A stretch of 64,000 bases of DNA, from contig NC_135366.1 of the NCBI RefSeq assembly GCF_051622035.1, positions 10,106,001-10,170,000 of the forward strand, in the 5' to 3' direction. The stretch is from Arctopsyche grandis (lineage: Eukaryota; Arthropoda; Insecta; Trichoptera; Hydropsychidae). The position numbers and the translations under genes were made by a program. A model generated the notes under the pieces. That model was not told the DNA's origin. It did no database searches and worked only from the letters and a program-made list of their open reading frames with translations. This document shows, one piece after another, positions 36,803-47,700 of the stretch. The number at the start of each line of letters is the position of its first letter. The stretch's first letter is position 1.

Positions 36803-38110
36803 CATCATCATTTACAGCCATACCTCATCCGCTGCTTGGATGAAGGCCTCTCAAACACGCTTCCATTCGTCTCTATTTTTCACAACTCTCATCCATCTCA
36901 CCCAGGGCTGCCAGACGTCCCGGTATTCTGGGATTGTCCCGGTTTCACGCCTCTGATCCCGGACAGCCAAATGTCCTTGTTTTCCATAGATGCTTATTGA
37001 CCTTTCATTGTTCAGAAATACCGACCACCCGCAGTTATGAAATTGCAAAAAAAAATGCACGAATCTCAATCTCACCATAGATCCAAATCCACGGTTAAAA
37101 AAGCAAGAAAAGCGCGATTGAGAAATTCAAATTTTGTTTTAAATCTTCTTTAGCAATATGTAATTAATTTCATTTAATATTAAAATAAACTGGATTAAAA
37201 TAAATAAACTAAATAAACTGGAAAAAAGAAAGGAAATACTAGTTTATAAAAGGAAGGATCTTAAATTTCATTTGTTAAGTTTATGCTTTTTACAAAGTTT
37301 TTTATCATTCTTGTAATATCTGTGCCTGGGGGGGAATACAATTAAAATGTCTCGGTTTGGATATCAATAAATCTGGCAGCCCTAATCTCACCCCACATAT
37401 TTTTCTAATTTCATCTACCCATCTTCCTTGTGCGCTTCCTTTCACCCTCGGGTACCATTTTAGCACTCCTTCTCACTCTCTCGGGTACCATTATAGCACT
37501 TCTTTTATCCACCTTTCGTCCACTCTTCTAGCTTCGTGACCCGCCCATTGCCGTTTCAATCTGTTCACTCTCCATTGGGTCTACTCCCGTTTGACCGATC
37601 CTCATTTGACCGAAACAGATTTTTTATTAAATTTCTCGTCTGCTTGAGAACAGGAGTTTGTACATACATACATATATACAAAAATATTTTTTGTATACAT
37701 GCATGTAATATTTTTAATATATGCGAGCCTGGCGAGAGGGGGATACCAGCTGATGCTAATAATGCCCCCAAAAGAGTCCGGGTCATATTTAATAAATTTT
37801 AAATTATAGCGAATTTGTATGCCAAAAACACTAAGACCGCAAAAAACAACCTCCACTAATTGAAAACATAAAATTATCTTACGTTTGTGTAATAAAAAAA
37901 ATCAACGGAGTGGGTTCGTACTATATGTATAATAGGGCCCGGATTTTCTCTTGGCGGCTCTGAATATATGAGAAATATTGTGATCATTCATAGATTTTTA
38001 AGCTATTAACACACCTATCCACACTACCCTTGTTATAGTTCTCATCCAATGTTGAATATCACACAATGCTATTACCTCAATGTCGCATTGGGGTATTCCG
38101 CTTCCTATCT
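36803..38110 (-). mobile_element. RTE-like LINE 3' fragment interrupted by two later insertions
   Basis: Segments 36803-36902, 37385-37585 and about 38025-38110 align in order to the minus-strand RTE copy at 53335-54165. Blocks include CATCATCATTTACAGCC, GGATGAAGGCCTCTC, TCGTGACCCGCCCATTGCC and CACTACCCTTGTTATAG. The first interruption is the hAT element at 36903-37384. The second (about 37588-38020) contains a block shared with 55590-55700 (CCAGCTGATGCTAATAAT, GCGAATTTGTATGCCAAAAA). No functional ORF remains. Confidence 0.6.
36903..37384. mobile_element. Non-autonomous hAT element, 482 bp, with 8-bp target duplication
   Basis: The terminal inverted repeats are CAGGGCTGCCAGA at the left and, reversed from the right, TAGGGCTGCCAGA. 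Perfect 8-bp duplications ATCTCACC lie at 36895-36902 and 37385-37392. Removing the element with one duplication restores the RTE-like sequence. A related end is present at 58839. It has no transposase. Confidence 0.9.
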
Positions 38111-38383
38111 CTCCTCGTTATATATGCATATCCATATGCAACCGAGATCAGACAAATTTCTTCAAATATGGGATTCAACGTTAACGATCACTGTCAATTA
38201 AGGATAAATACAAGGCTAAAATATCACCGAAAACACTCCAGAGCGTGATATTTTATCCTTTTGCGACTGTGTACCTTGTACATCTGTATATGGTCTAGGG
38301 GTGCTGTGTTTTTTCACATATTTAAAAGTACCATATACTACTCAGTGTGTTTGCGCCCTTATCACCACTCTCTATGTGCTTAA

Positions 38384-39342
38384 CCCTTTGGCTGCTACGA
38401 GGTTTTTCAATGTCCAAGCGAAAAATGCTAACATTTGTAATTATTTTGAAAAAAAATAAATATAATATTTTTTTTTACATACTTACTTCGCCGAACACTC
38501 GTAATTTTTATAATACTTTATATACGTTTTTAAGAAGCAGTCGTGGACTCGTGCTCTCTCTTTCTGTCTTGCTTTTACATGCGTGCGTGCGAAAGAGATA
38601 CCTACATATATACACTAAATAAGTTTTGACGATTTTTTTCCGACGCTTTATTCTTTTCAATAATCTATTTTTAGATATCGATGTATCCTTACAACATGCG
38701 ATATATTCGAAACAGGTAGCGGTCTTTCTCTCTTTCTTTCTTGGTTTTAATTGTGTACGTGTGAGCGAGACAAACAAGGATGCGAAGTTTCTAATAATCA
38801 AATAATTTTTCAACATGTATCATAAACATTTTGTATGCATTTCAGTTGCATTTGATTGTTTGCATGAATTCGTGACGTCTCGTGACCTATATAATTGAAA
38901 GCGGATTTCTATTGTTTTTTGCCATTTATTTTAACTCTGCAAAATGATATCGGACAGTGAAAGTGATGAAAGCGAAATAATAGCTCCTCGCCGAGGAACT
39001 CGACAAATCAGCAGCTCTACTGATTCTGAAAATGAATTTATCGACAATAATCAATTCCCAAGTAATAACTCCTTATATGACATTGACAACGAACCCGAAA
39101 TTTACTTTGATGATGAACCCGAAATTGAAGAGCTTTTATTTAAAAAATTGATAAATATTTATAAAGCTTGGTTGAAAAATAAATATAAATACGTATATAA
39201 AAAAAATGTTTCGTGCCACTGATGCGCTGGTGGCTCAAAGAAAGTATTGAAATACGACAATTAATGACGTCAACAACGATCGTCGTAGCAATCTTCGCCG
39301 ATTTCAAAACAACGATTTATCGTTGTTGTAGCAGTCAAAGGG
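38384..39342. mobile_element. piggyBac-like non-autonomous element with TTAA target duplication
   Basis: The ends are CCCTTTGGCTGCTACGA at the left and, reversed from the right, CCCTTTGACTGCTACAA. TTAA flanks both sides (38380-38383 and 39343-39346). TTAA duplications with CCCTTTG ends are typical of piggyBac elements. The right subterminal region has the near-palindrome AACAACGATTTATCGTTGTT. The interior carries a truncated acidic ORF (38944-39222). Confidence 0.8.
38944..39222 (+). pseudogene. Truncated piggyBac-type transposase N-terminus
   Basis: A 92-residue ORF starting MISDSESDESEI. The first half is rich in serine, aspartate and glutamate (SSSTDSENEFIDN, DNEPEIYFDDEPEIEE), as in the acidic N-terminal regions of piggyBac transposases. 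It then runs into unrelated lysine- and tyrosine-rich sequence and stops. The DDD catalytic domain and the C-terminal cysteine-rich domain are missing. Its position inside a TTAA-flanked element supports the assignment; the homology itself is judged only by composition. Confidence 0.5.
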
Positions 39343-42172
39343 TTAAAATTAAAATTTGTTTTTTTCATTTTGTTTTATTTTCGTTGTTAAGAGGGCTGGA
39401 CAGCAGTACCTTGTCCATACAAACGTACTATACTTCTCCCTTCCTCAATTATGGCACTAGAGAAATTATTTTTTAATATTTTATGGATATCCACCATTTG
39501 GGTGCATCTATCGTTTTATTTTTTTGATTAATTATTTTTTATAGGACATAGGAGCCGCCAAACATCTATAAAAACGCCTCTTTTTTACACCCATGAAACA
39601 GGTCCAGCGTGCTTATTTAACGGTCGATTTTAAAAAAAATACGCCAATAGATGCACAGAAAGTATCTTTCTCATACCGATGATGATTTTTTTTTTTAAAT
39701 TCGTCCAGTTTTGGAGGTGAAAATAGTAGAATACGAAACCTTGATTTAGTCAATTTAAAATACGTTTTATCTGGTCGAAGAGCAACTGTCGCATTCACTC
39801 AATATATATATTGATATATATTGTCGCATTCACTCAATATATACATACACTCAATATATATATCAAAGAAAGGAACGGTAACAAAATTAAGGTTTCGGGT
39901 GTACAGCCCTCTTAAGGAAAAGTCATTGATATGATTTCAAAAAGTTTTGAATTTTTTTACCTGTATATTAAAAAAAATACTTGAACGCAAAAATTAAAAT
40001 CGAAGAAAAATGGCGACTACTTTTTCTACTATAGATACATATGTTTTATAAAGTGGTTTTAAAATATGCAATACTATCAATTTCATCATCGAAATTTATC
40101 GTATATACAAATAATGCGAATGTGTGAAGTGCTGTCCGTTTAACACCATGCTCCGTCTCTTTTTCTCCCCTTGGAATCGTATATTGCGGAAAGAGACGCA
40201 GCATAGTGTGTGCTTTGCGCATGTAACTTCAGATGGTGGATATCGTATATAATAATTCTTTCGTTTATGTCGACCGATCAAATGGCGGCTTCCGTTGATC
40301 CGAATTGCGATATTTTACCAAGGGCACTAGTGTCTGCTCGCAGGCCACTAGTTACATATCTATAATTAAGGCATATGTTACACCGAGAATATGTATGTAG
40401 GTATCATTTTTTACGTTCTCATTTATAAATTATTTAAAATAAATTCATTTTTTTATCATATATTTACATACAAAAGATAGGTCGGTTTACATTTACACTA
40501 TTCTTTCGCATTATCATTCAGAGTACGTAGGAAATTTTTAGAGGGTTCTCCTTCCCCGTTTCTCCAACACATTCCCCGGGGTACCCTTGTCGGTTTTACG
40601 AGAATTCCCACCAGATATACATACGTACATACATAGTATGTATATAAGAGTATACGTAGTACAACGTCCCTCGTTTTTGCGTCGTGTCTCGTAAACTTTT
40701 TGCGTTATCCTAAAAGTGTGCCGCATAGCCCAACTCCATATTTCTTCCCTTCATTTAGCTCAACCCACCCACCCGGCCACCCAAACCACCCTTTCGACAT
40801 CAGAAGTCAATCCGCTGATAATTTGCTTTCAGTATTCGTTATGCGGCCGATGCTACGAAACGGTTAAATTTGACGCAGTCTTTTAATTGCTCGTAAATTG
40901 TTATAATTGCTGTGAAGGCCCAAGCTTCGTGCTCGAACCGTGTTGTCGGTTCGATTCGAATTTTATTTCAATTTGAACGTATCGCTTTGTACACGGTTTC
41001 TATATTTATACTCTGGCAGTGGGTCAAATGTTTAGGGTTACGTTTAAAAATAGTCGTAGGTCAATAAAAGCCTATTTCTCCCGCAAAATGTAACATCACG
41101 TACGATATAACCTTGACATAATAACCCTAATGTGGTCGGCAGGTGAACATGCCCGCGAAATATAAGGTTAACTTTTAATAAAAATCGGCGAATGTGTGAC
41201 GAATTCGTGAGTGTGTCTAACTATAATAAATCTTTCGTTAATTAACGCTAAAATCGTTCAGTGGTAAATGTTGCGTCGATATGTGAATAAAAGGAGTAGA
41301 GATCGTCGATGGTTCTCAGGACTTGGCAGCAGGTGATTGTCGAAGGTGCCTTTCTTGATCAGAACTCCACGATGAGAAGATGACTTGTTGGGACGGTGTG
41401 GGTATCCTGGGACCTTGCGCTCTACTCTCGTCTGGTGATCCAAGCAATGTTAGTAGTGTTTGTTAGTCAATATGTACACATATTTATGTATGTACTTATA
41501 CAAACTTGCAAAAACTTTAAGCACAGAATGTTAAATTTATGTGTAAGTTTATCATGTTATATAATAGTTTCCGCATTCTTACAAGCATAATCAATTTTAA
41601 TTAGATGACCCTTTTGTTAATGTATTCAATGAATTTCCACTAACTTTCCGAGGGCTGAAATTTCTCAAAGTTCGCCCAACAATATGTACATTCTCCGCCT
41701 ATGAACGTGCGTAATGTTAATTTCAAATAAGTTGAATAATACATACGTACATACATATATACGGTGGTTTTTAGCGTACATATATTATATTTATAAATAA
41801 TGTTTGTATTGAAATGCGATCACAATCATTAATGGATCGACGAACTTCTTCAAAAATTAAATAATTCCACGAATGCATACATATTAAATTTATATAGAAG
41901 TGAAATTTATGTATGCTCTTAGATTGTATGCCTGATAAAAATAATTTATACGCAGTATTGTTGGGTAAATTTTGATAAAAGCTTTTAGTGGTTTCTTTGA
42001 AAATGAAACTTTCCTTTGCAAATTCACGTTTCGCAATATCTCCACTGTATTATGATACATATGTGCGATTGTGTTGACTTTCAAATGAATATTCATATAC
42101 ATATGTATGTAGTTGATAAATATTTTATTTTTTAATGTTAACTTGTTTATGTTAGTCTAAGTGTTCACTCCG

Positions 42173-42500
42173 GTTCATTTATGAACATACTAGTTTGTTC
42201 ATACACGAACTATTGGTTTTAGTTTAAGTGCTAACAGTCAAAAGCAATCTTCAAATAGACTCGCCAAGTGTCATATGAAACTTTTAGCTGTCAAAACCTT
42301 TAGGTATTTAATAAAAAAATCTTATGGAGTACACATTACAACGTTGTTATAATCCACTAATATTAAAAATATTGAGAATACTTCAGCTTAATAGTTTACG
42401 TATGAAAAAATTATTCCGTTTGTCAATTTGTTCTTTTGTGTACACTATAATTGGCTAGATTGGTTCGTGTACGAACAAACTAGTATGATCATAAACGAAC
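42173..42500. mobile_element. Foldback element of the TTTGTTCATACACGAAC family, copy 2
   Basis: Left arm: GTTCATTTATGAACATACTA then GTTTGTTCATACACGAAC. The right arm reversed reads GTTCGTTTATGATCATACTA then GTTTGTTCGTACACGAAC. The arms are about 37 bp. The interior matches 21772-22257 in reverse orientation (TTGGTTTTAGTTTAAGTGC; GTTCTTTTGTGTACAC). It has no ORF. Confidence 0.7.
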
Positions 42501-42524
42501 TAAGAAACGATGTTTTCAAACTCT

Positions 42525-42640
42525 GATAAGAAACGATCGTCTAAGTCTAACTAGCAGTATTAAAGATTAGCACGGAATCGAACCCAATAATCTCTCGGTG
42601 CTAAACGTAAACGCAACCACCGAGCTATACTGCTGACTAT
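42525..42640 (-). mobile_element. SINE head fragment
   Basis: On the minus strand it contains AGCAGTATAGCTCGGTGG, a GCGTTTACG interval and the B-box-like GGGTTCGATTCC. The spacing is that of the SINE heads at 9015 and 18553. The body ends shortly after the GATCGTTTCTTATCAGAG block. It is not a tRNA gene, since no acceptor stem forms. Confidence 0.5.
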
Positions 42641-42649
42641 ACAGCTTAT

Positions 42650-43215
42650 GCATAATGCATGAACAAACTACATAGTTCAATTTTCAATTTGTTCTTTTGT
42701 ATATGTCACAGTGAAAATATATTTTCACTGAAGTTTCAGTGAAATCATAACCAGTTACATTTTCAGGGTTTTTTTTATTCATTTAAGATTAGATTGTTAC
42801 GTTGGTATTATTTAAGGGTTAGGATAGGTTAGGTTAAGTAAGGGTTGGCCCTATTCATTTAAGATTTGGGTTGTTAGGGTTAAATTTATAGAGTTAAACG
42901 TTGTAAATTCAAATTCATTATTTTCTTTTTTATTGGCCTTCATAGCAAGTTCCATTTTTCATTTTTTATGCTATTTGAAGAAACTTTTAATTGCCTTATG
43001 TTTAACTATTTATTTTATTATCTTTATTTTAGCTGTAAGTTTCTCTCTGTTTATTAAATAAATAAATTTGATACATTTTCCCTGCTTGAATTGGTGAAAA
43101 TATATTTTCACTAGTGAACATATATTTTCACTTGAAATATGCTTTCACTGTAACATATACACTATAAATGGCCAGATTGGTTTGTGTGTGAACAAACTAG
43201 TACGTTCATAAATAA
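42650..43215. mobile_element. Foldback element copy 3, interrupted by a second TIR element
   Basis: The outer parts (GCATGAACAAACTACATAG ... TTGTTCTTTTGTATA at the left; TATACACTATAAATGG, CCAGATTGG and TGAACAAACTAGTACG at the right) match copies 1 and 2. Between them, about 42702-43157 is a different element. Its ends are ATGTCACAGTGAAAATA and, reversed, ATGTTACAGTGAAAGC, with internal repeats of GAAAATATATTTTCACT. Flanking TGTA/TACA suggests a TA target duplication, as in Tc1-mariner-like elements, but this is tentative. Confidence 0.5.
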
Positions 43216-43637
43216 ACGAAATATACGCTTGGACTGTATCATATATTATACATATGTAGTTGAATATAACCGATCAATTTATCATATAAAATGTTGATTT
43301 ACTCCTTATTGATAGTTTACAACAAAATTTTAATAAATTTAATGTAATAATACATATTATGTATTTTGTTTATTGACACCTCTTTTCAGACGATATAATT
43401 TAAGACATATGTACATATCTTTAGTATTGTTCACATATTATATGAGAAATTTTTATTCGTTAACCGAGATGACTTTCTATGTAGAGTTAAAATAAAATAA
43501 AATCAATAGCACATTGAATTGTATTTAAAATCTGCGTCATGCAAATTATGTATAGGTATGTATTGTACCTGCAATTATAGCAAAAAAAAAGAGAAACTCT
43601 GCCCTGCGTTTGGCAATAATTGTAATTACAATATCAT

Positions 43638-43642
43638 TCAGT
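43638..43642 (+). promoter_or_regulatory. Possible initiator (TCAGT) of the alternative AJM1-like transcript
   Basis: A TCAGT pentamer, the arthropod initiator consensus, lies 150 bp upstream of the ATG of the alternative first exon at 43790. No downstream promoter element at the expected distance and no clear TATA box were seen, so this is only a candidate. Confidence 0.2.
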
Positions 43643-43789
43643 CGAATTCGTAAAAGTATCCACACTACCGATTTAGTATTTCGATAAGTGTCGTTTCATT
43701 CTAACGTGTTCCTTGGCTAATATCGGTCTCCAGAATACTGTGTCTTCTGATTATCGTGATTGCAATACTAAAAATATATATATATTCAA

Positions 43790-44770
43790 ATGATGGAGAC
43801 GGAGGAGAGTGTGTATCAGAATTATTATTGGACTCATCTTAAACATGAATGGGAAAGCAATTCGGTCGATCTGGACGAAAGTGGTTATTCCCTCACTGCT
43901 GCTGAAAGTATAAGACGGCACAGTGTTCAAGCGAGCACTCAAAATCTATACGAGTCCCCTTACGGAATAAAAGCATTTAAAAAGAAAGTAACCGAAGGGA
44001 ATGCTCGATCATTAGTGTTCAAATCTGAAAAAGAAGCAGAAGTGCAATCGAGAAATAACTCTGAAACATTCATAGTTTCCAAGAAATACCTCAACGACGA
44101 TTTAAAAAACGATATTTATATCGAGTCCTTGGAACAAATATGCAATTATATAGACACAGTATACAAATCTATCGATAAATACATTTGCTATGCACAAAAA
44201 TTGATATCGGCACCATTAGTCGTTGAAAATAGTATGTCTATATCCGATCTATCTTTCGACGACACTCTCGAAACACTTCCGAGCGATCGTGGATATGGCA
44301 CGGTTGAAACTAAATCTAGTTCAAATACATCTTCAAATGACGTCAATAATAAAAGCGATACCGAGAATGCCAAAAGTTTCTTGACAAACATTGTCCAAAA
44401 TATACCTCCGCCGTCAAATAACAAAGATGTATCAACACAATACGAGAGCTTCCTCTCCGACAGCAATAGTTTTAATGAATCGAATTTAATTTCTGGAATT
44501 GAAAGTTTCATTAAAGACAGTCTGAATATTAATTTGAATAATGCTGTAATTGATACAAGTGTCATTAGTGCGTTGAACGATACGTTGGATACTGTTGAAG
44601 AGTATTATACGTTTGCTTTGGGTGCGATACATCATTACAGTAGTGATTCTCCTACTATAGATCATTGTGAGAAATCTGAAGTCAATTCGAAAATTATTCC
44701 ACTTTTTGCAACAGTGTGTGAGGAAAATAGAGACGTATCTAAAATATATAGAGATGCTTCTATATATGAG
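43790..44770 (+). CDS. Alternative first coding exon (327 residues)
   Basis: ATG ATG at 43790; the exon ends GAG|GTACTC at 44770 in phase 0, joining to PPENDLQ at 44877. The product begins METEESVYQNYYWTHLKHEW and contains ESGYSLTAAESIRRHSVQAS, an SLEQICNYIDTVYKSIDKYI helix and RGYGTVETKSSSNTSS. It is asparagine- and serine-rich and much less GC-rich than exon 497-1316. An upstream acceptor (GATGGAG|ACG) would be in phase but has no pyrimidine tract, so I favour a true first exon. An ORF continuing beyond 44770 is intronic read-through. Confidence 0.7.
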
Positions 44771-47700
44771 GTACTCTCATTAACAATCCACCGATTAAAA
44801 ACTCTGTTTTTTTTTATATGTTTCAGAATACAATTTAAATTATTTTGTTTTAATCTATTCTATTATATTGTTACAGCCTCCAGAAAACGATTTGCAAAAG
44901 AATTCAGCCGACAGAGTATTATCTGAACATCAACTTCGAGTACAACGATCGTTGCAAAAGCTTAATCTACCTGAATGGTTAGTAATCTTTTTCTTTTTTT
45001 TATAATCAATCAAATTTTATATCGACAATTTACAATATAACATGTTTTTATTAGGTACAAAAATTCACCAGCTCGACCGGAAGGTTTCTTATTAAAGAAA
45101 AGAGCTTCCGATGCAGGTACTAGTAATAGAGGTTGGGAATCACCTGGTCTTGGAAGCAAAACTACCTCTTTGGGATCATTAGGCGGTGGTGTTCCTTTAG
45201 CTCGGTCTCCACTAGCCCTCACTCCCCCATCCCAGCAACTCGGTTTCAGTCGGTGGTCAACCAGTAGATTAAATTCTGCACAGGTAACATTGAAACTTCA
45301 ATGCTGTAAATTGTTTTGCTATTTTCAATGTTTATTTTTTTTTTATTTAAATATTTTTCAGACATCACCGTGCTCTTCGGCCAGAAGCAGTATTAGAGGT
45401 GGAGCTGTATCACCGCTTACATCTCCGGCTCGACCGCCTCGTGCACCTCGTCCAACTCGAGCTCCATATTTGGGCTGGAGAAGTCAAGAAAGACTTTCAT
45501 CACCTAGAACTCCACATGAAAGGTACATATACTCGTCATAATGCTTCCACTTTTCTGTTTTAAAACTATACAACATTCCATCATTTTTCATCTGTAATTG
45601 GTTGTATTTTTACAGATTGGCAGTTTCTCTTCTGCCGAGTAGTCCCCCAGTGCCTGCAAACGTCTCAGACGAAATCCAATCTTGTATAAAAGAAGTCACG
45701 TCAGCGATTGTACATTATGTGAGTGGCTTGGAACCAAATCAGGATAGATTAAATGTGGAATCGGATCGATCAAACAGTCCACGCGGTAGTCCTAGGTTAT
45801 GTTGGCTCGAAAGTTCGTTTGTCGGTGAGTTATTTTGCTGTTTTACATTCGATTGGTTGCATATTTTGCCGTCGTACTTATATTGTGTGTGTTGTATTTT
45901 TAATTATTCAGGTACGAAACCTTTAGAATCTCCGCAAACACCTGTTGTGGTTGCACAACTATCTCCACCCCATCAAACGCAATACCAACAAAGACCACTC
46001 CAACTTGATCTTCCATCGTCACGTCCAGCAGCGAATGGGACCGTCACGCATTCAACAACCACTTTTCAACATGGTGAGTACGTCACCACGCTAACGTGAC
46101 TTAAATCGTTGACAGCACAAAATTGTTATTTATAATGTAAATTGTTGCTTTTTATTTCTACACATCTACAATGTTTTTTTTTTTTCAATTATTATTCCTT
46201 TTTGCAAAGATATTGCAATTTTAATCTTATTGACAGAAAATATTTTATTATATATATTAAGTATAACAAATATGTATAAGTTTTACACGTGCATTTTGAT
46301 CATTACTTTCTTTTTAAATTTATATGATTGTAGATATTGTGAAAAGATTTAGTGTAGAATTAACGACTGAATACGTAGAGCACTTCCAGTTATAAATTCG
46401 TTCAATCTAAACGCAAAGTTTTGTTGAGTTTGTATAATTATAAATGATAATAAAATTTTCTATATACATACATATTTGTCATAATGTCTAATTGTTAAAG
46501 TATGTATGACTTTTGTATAAATATCATTTTTATAACACGTTCAATGTGATAAATTTTTATTGAATTATTTTTCTTAACGTCAGTTGTATGACTTAAGAGA
46601 TGAGTGAAATATTTTGAATGAACACCAGTTATATGCAATTATTTCAAAAATAATTACGCAATGAAATATCATCGATAATAATAATTTTTCTTCGTTTTAC
46701 ACACGTTTTATATGAATAATAGAAATTTTAGAACAAATAATCATGACTTTTGTATAATTTGCAGTAGAAATAGTGTTTGTGTTACAGTTTATTTAAATTT
46801 TGTATTAGTGTCAGTGTTAATTTTTACATCATCTTGGTAGTTGAGAGGAGAAATGTTTGTAACATGCTTTTTTATTCCATTATATGTATTACGATCCTTA
46901 CATATTACATAAAATCAATGCTTTTCTTCATATTTATATACACACATCTTGCACTCAAACTATACACGCAAACACAAGCATGCATGTTTATATTATGCTA
47001 CGAGTCAGTCGGTGTTACGTGTGTCGGAAAAAGCAACATCATATAATCACCTTATGATTTTTGCAGAGAGCTTTCTCTATAAATTGTAATGGTTATGATT
47101 GTCTCCTTGATGCGTACAGATGTATGTATATAAATATTACGATAGTACAAAACTTGAAACAGTTCTCGGAACTGTGAAATTTTGAAAAGCATAGTCCACA
47201 CCGAAACTGCTTACATTTTGTTTTGAAACGCCATATATAGATTAGTCCTCCCATTACAATATGTGCTTTTTTATATTCAATATATTATTATAATTCATCA
47301 GTCATTGTTTATTGTAACAATTTTTAATACAGAAAAGCTACCAAGATATTTTCGCATCAGTTGTTTGCTCTCTTTTCTGTATAATATACGTTCATTATTC
47401 TTATTTGTAATTATAATTTTTTTACAATATGAGTACATATTATTGTAAGTGTTGTTATATTTATTTAATTTTTAAACTATTACTATTATTATCTTATCGA
47501 TATTTCTTTTATTAATTTTGTCGCATATTTTTTGTAATATTACTTAGATATTGATGTAATATTTTTTTAATCAAGAATAAAAATAATGTTCATTTTATTT
47601 TGTCTTTTTTATTTTGCTGCTTTTTCAAACCTTGTTTGCACTTTTATTAAAAATTATAAATATTTATATTATATGCATATCTGTGTTTGTTAAAAATGTT

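Larger units (their letters stand above)
1317..44876 (+). other. Giant intron, about 43.5 kb, filled with transposable elements
   Basis: This is the region between the donor at 1317 and the acceptor at 44877. It would be one intron if the 497-1316 exon belongs to the downstream gene. It holds an alternative first exon at 43790-44770, more than fifteen recognisable mobile elements, and many TATG/ACAT microsatellites. No ORF in it encodes a recognisable host protein apart from that exon. Three open, protein-like minus-strand segments are listed separately. GC-richer islands occur at about 26300-26570, 32430-32870, 34620-34830 and 35540-36060; I see no supported genes in them. Confidence 0.5.

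Noticed and set aside
43787..43798. Acceptor GATGGAG|ACG making 43799 an internal exon start
   Set aside because: In phase with exon 497-1316, but no pyrimidine tract precedes it; a first exon with ATG at 43790 is simpler. Not excluded.
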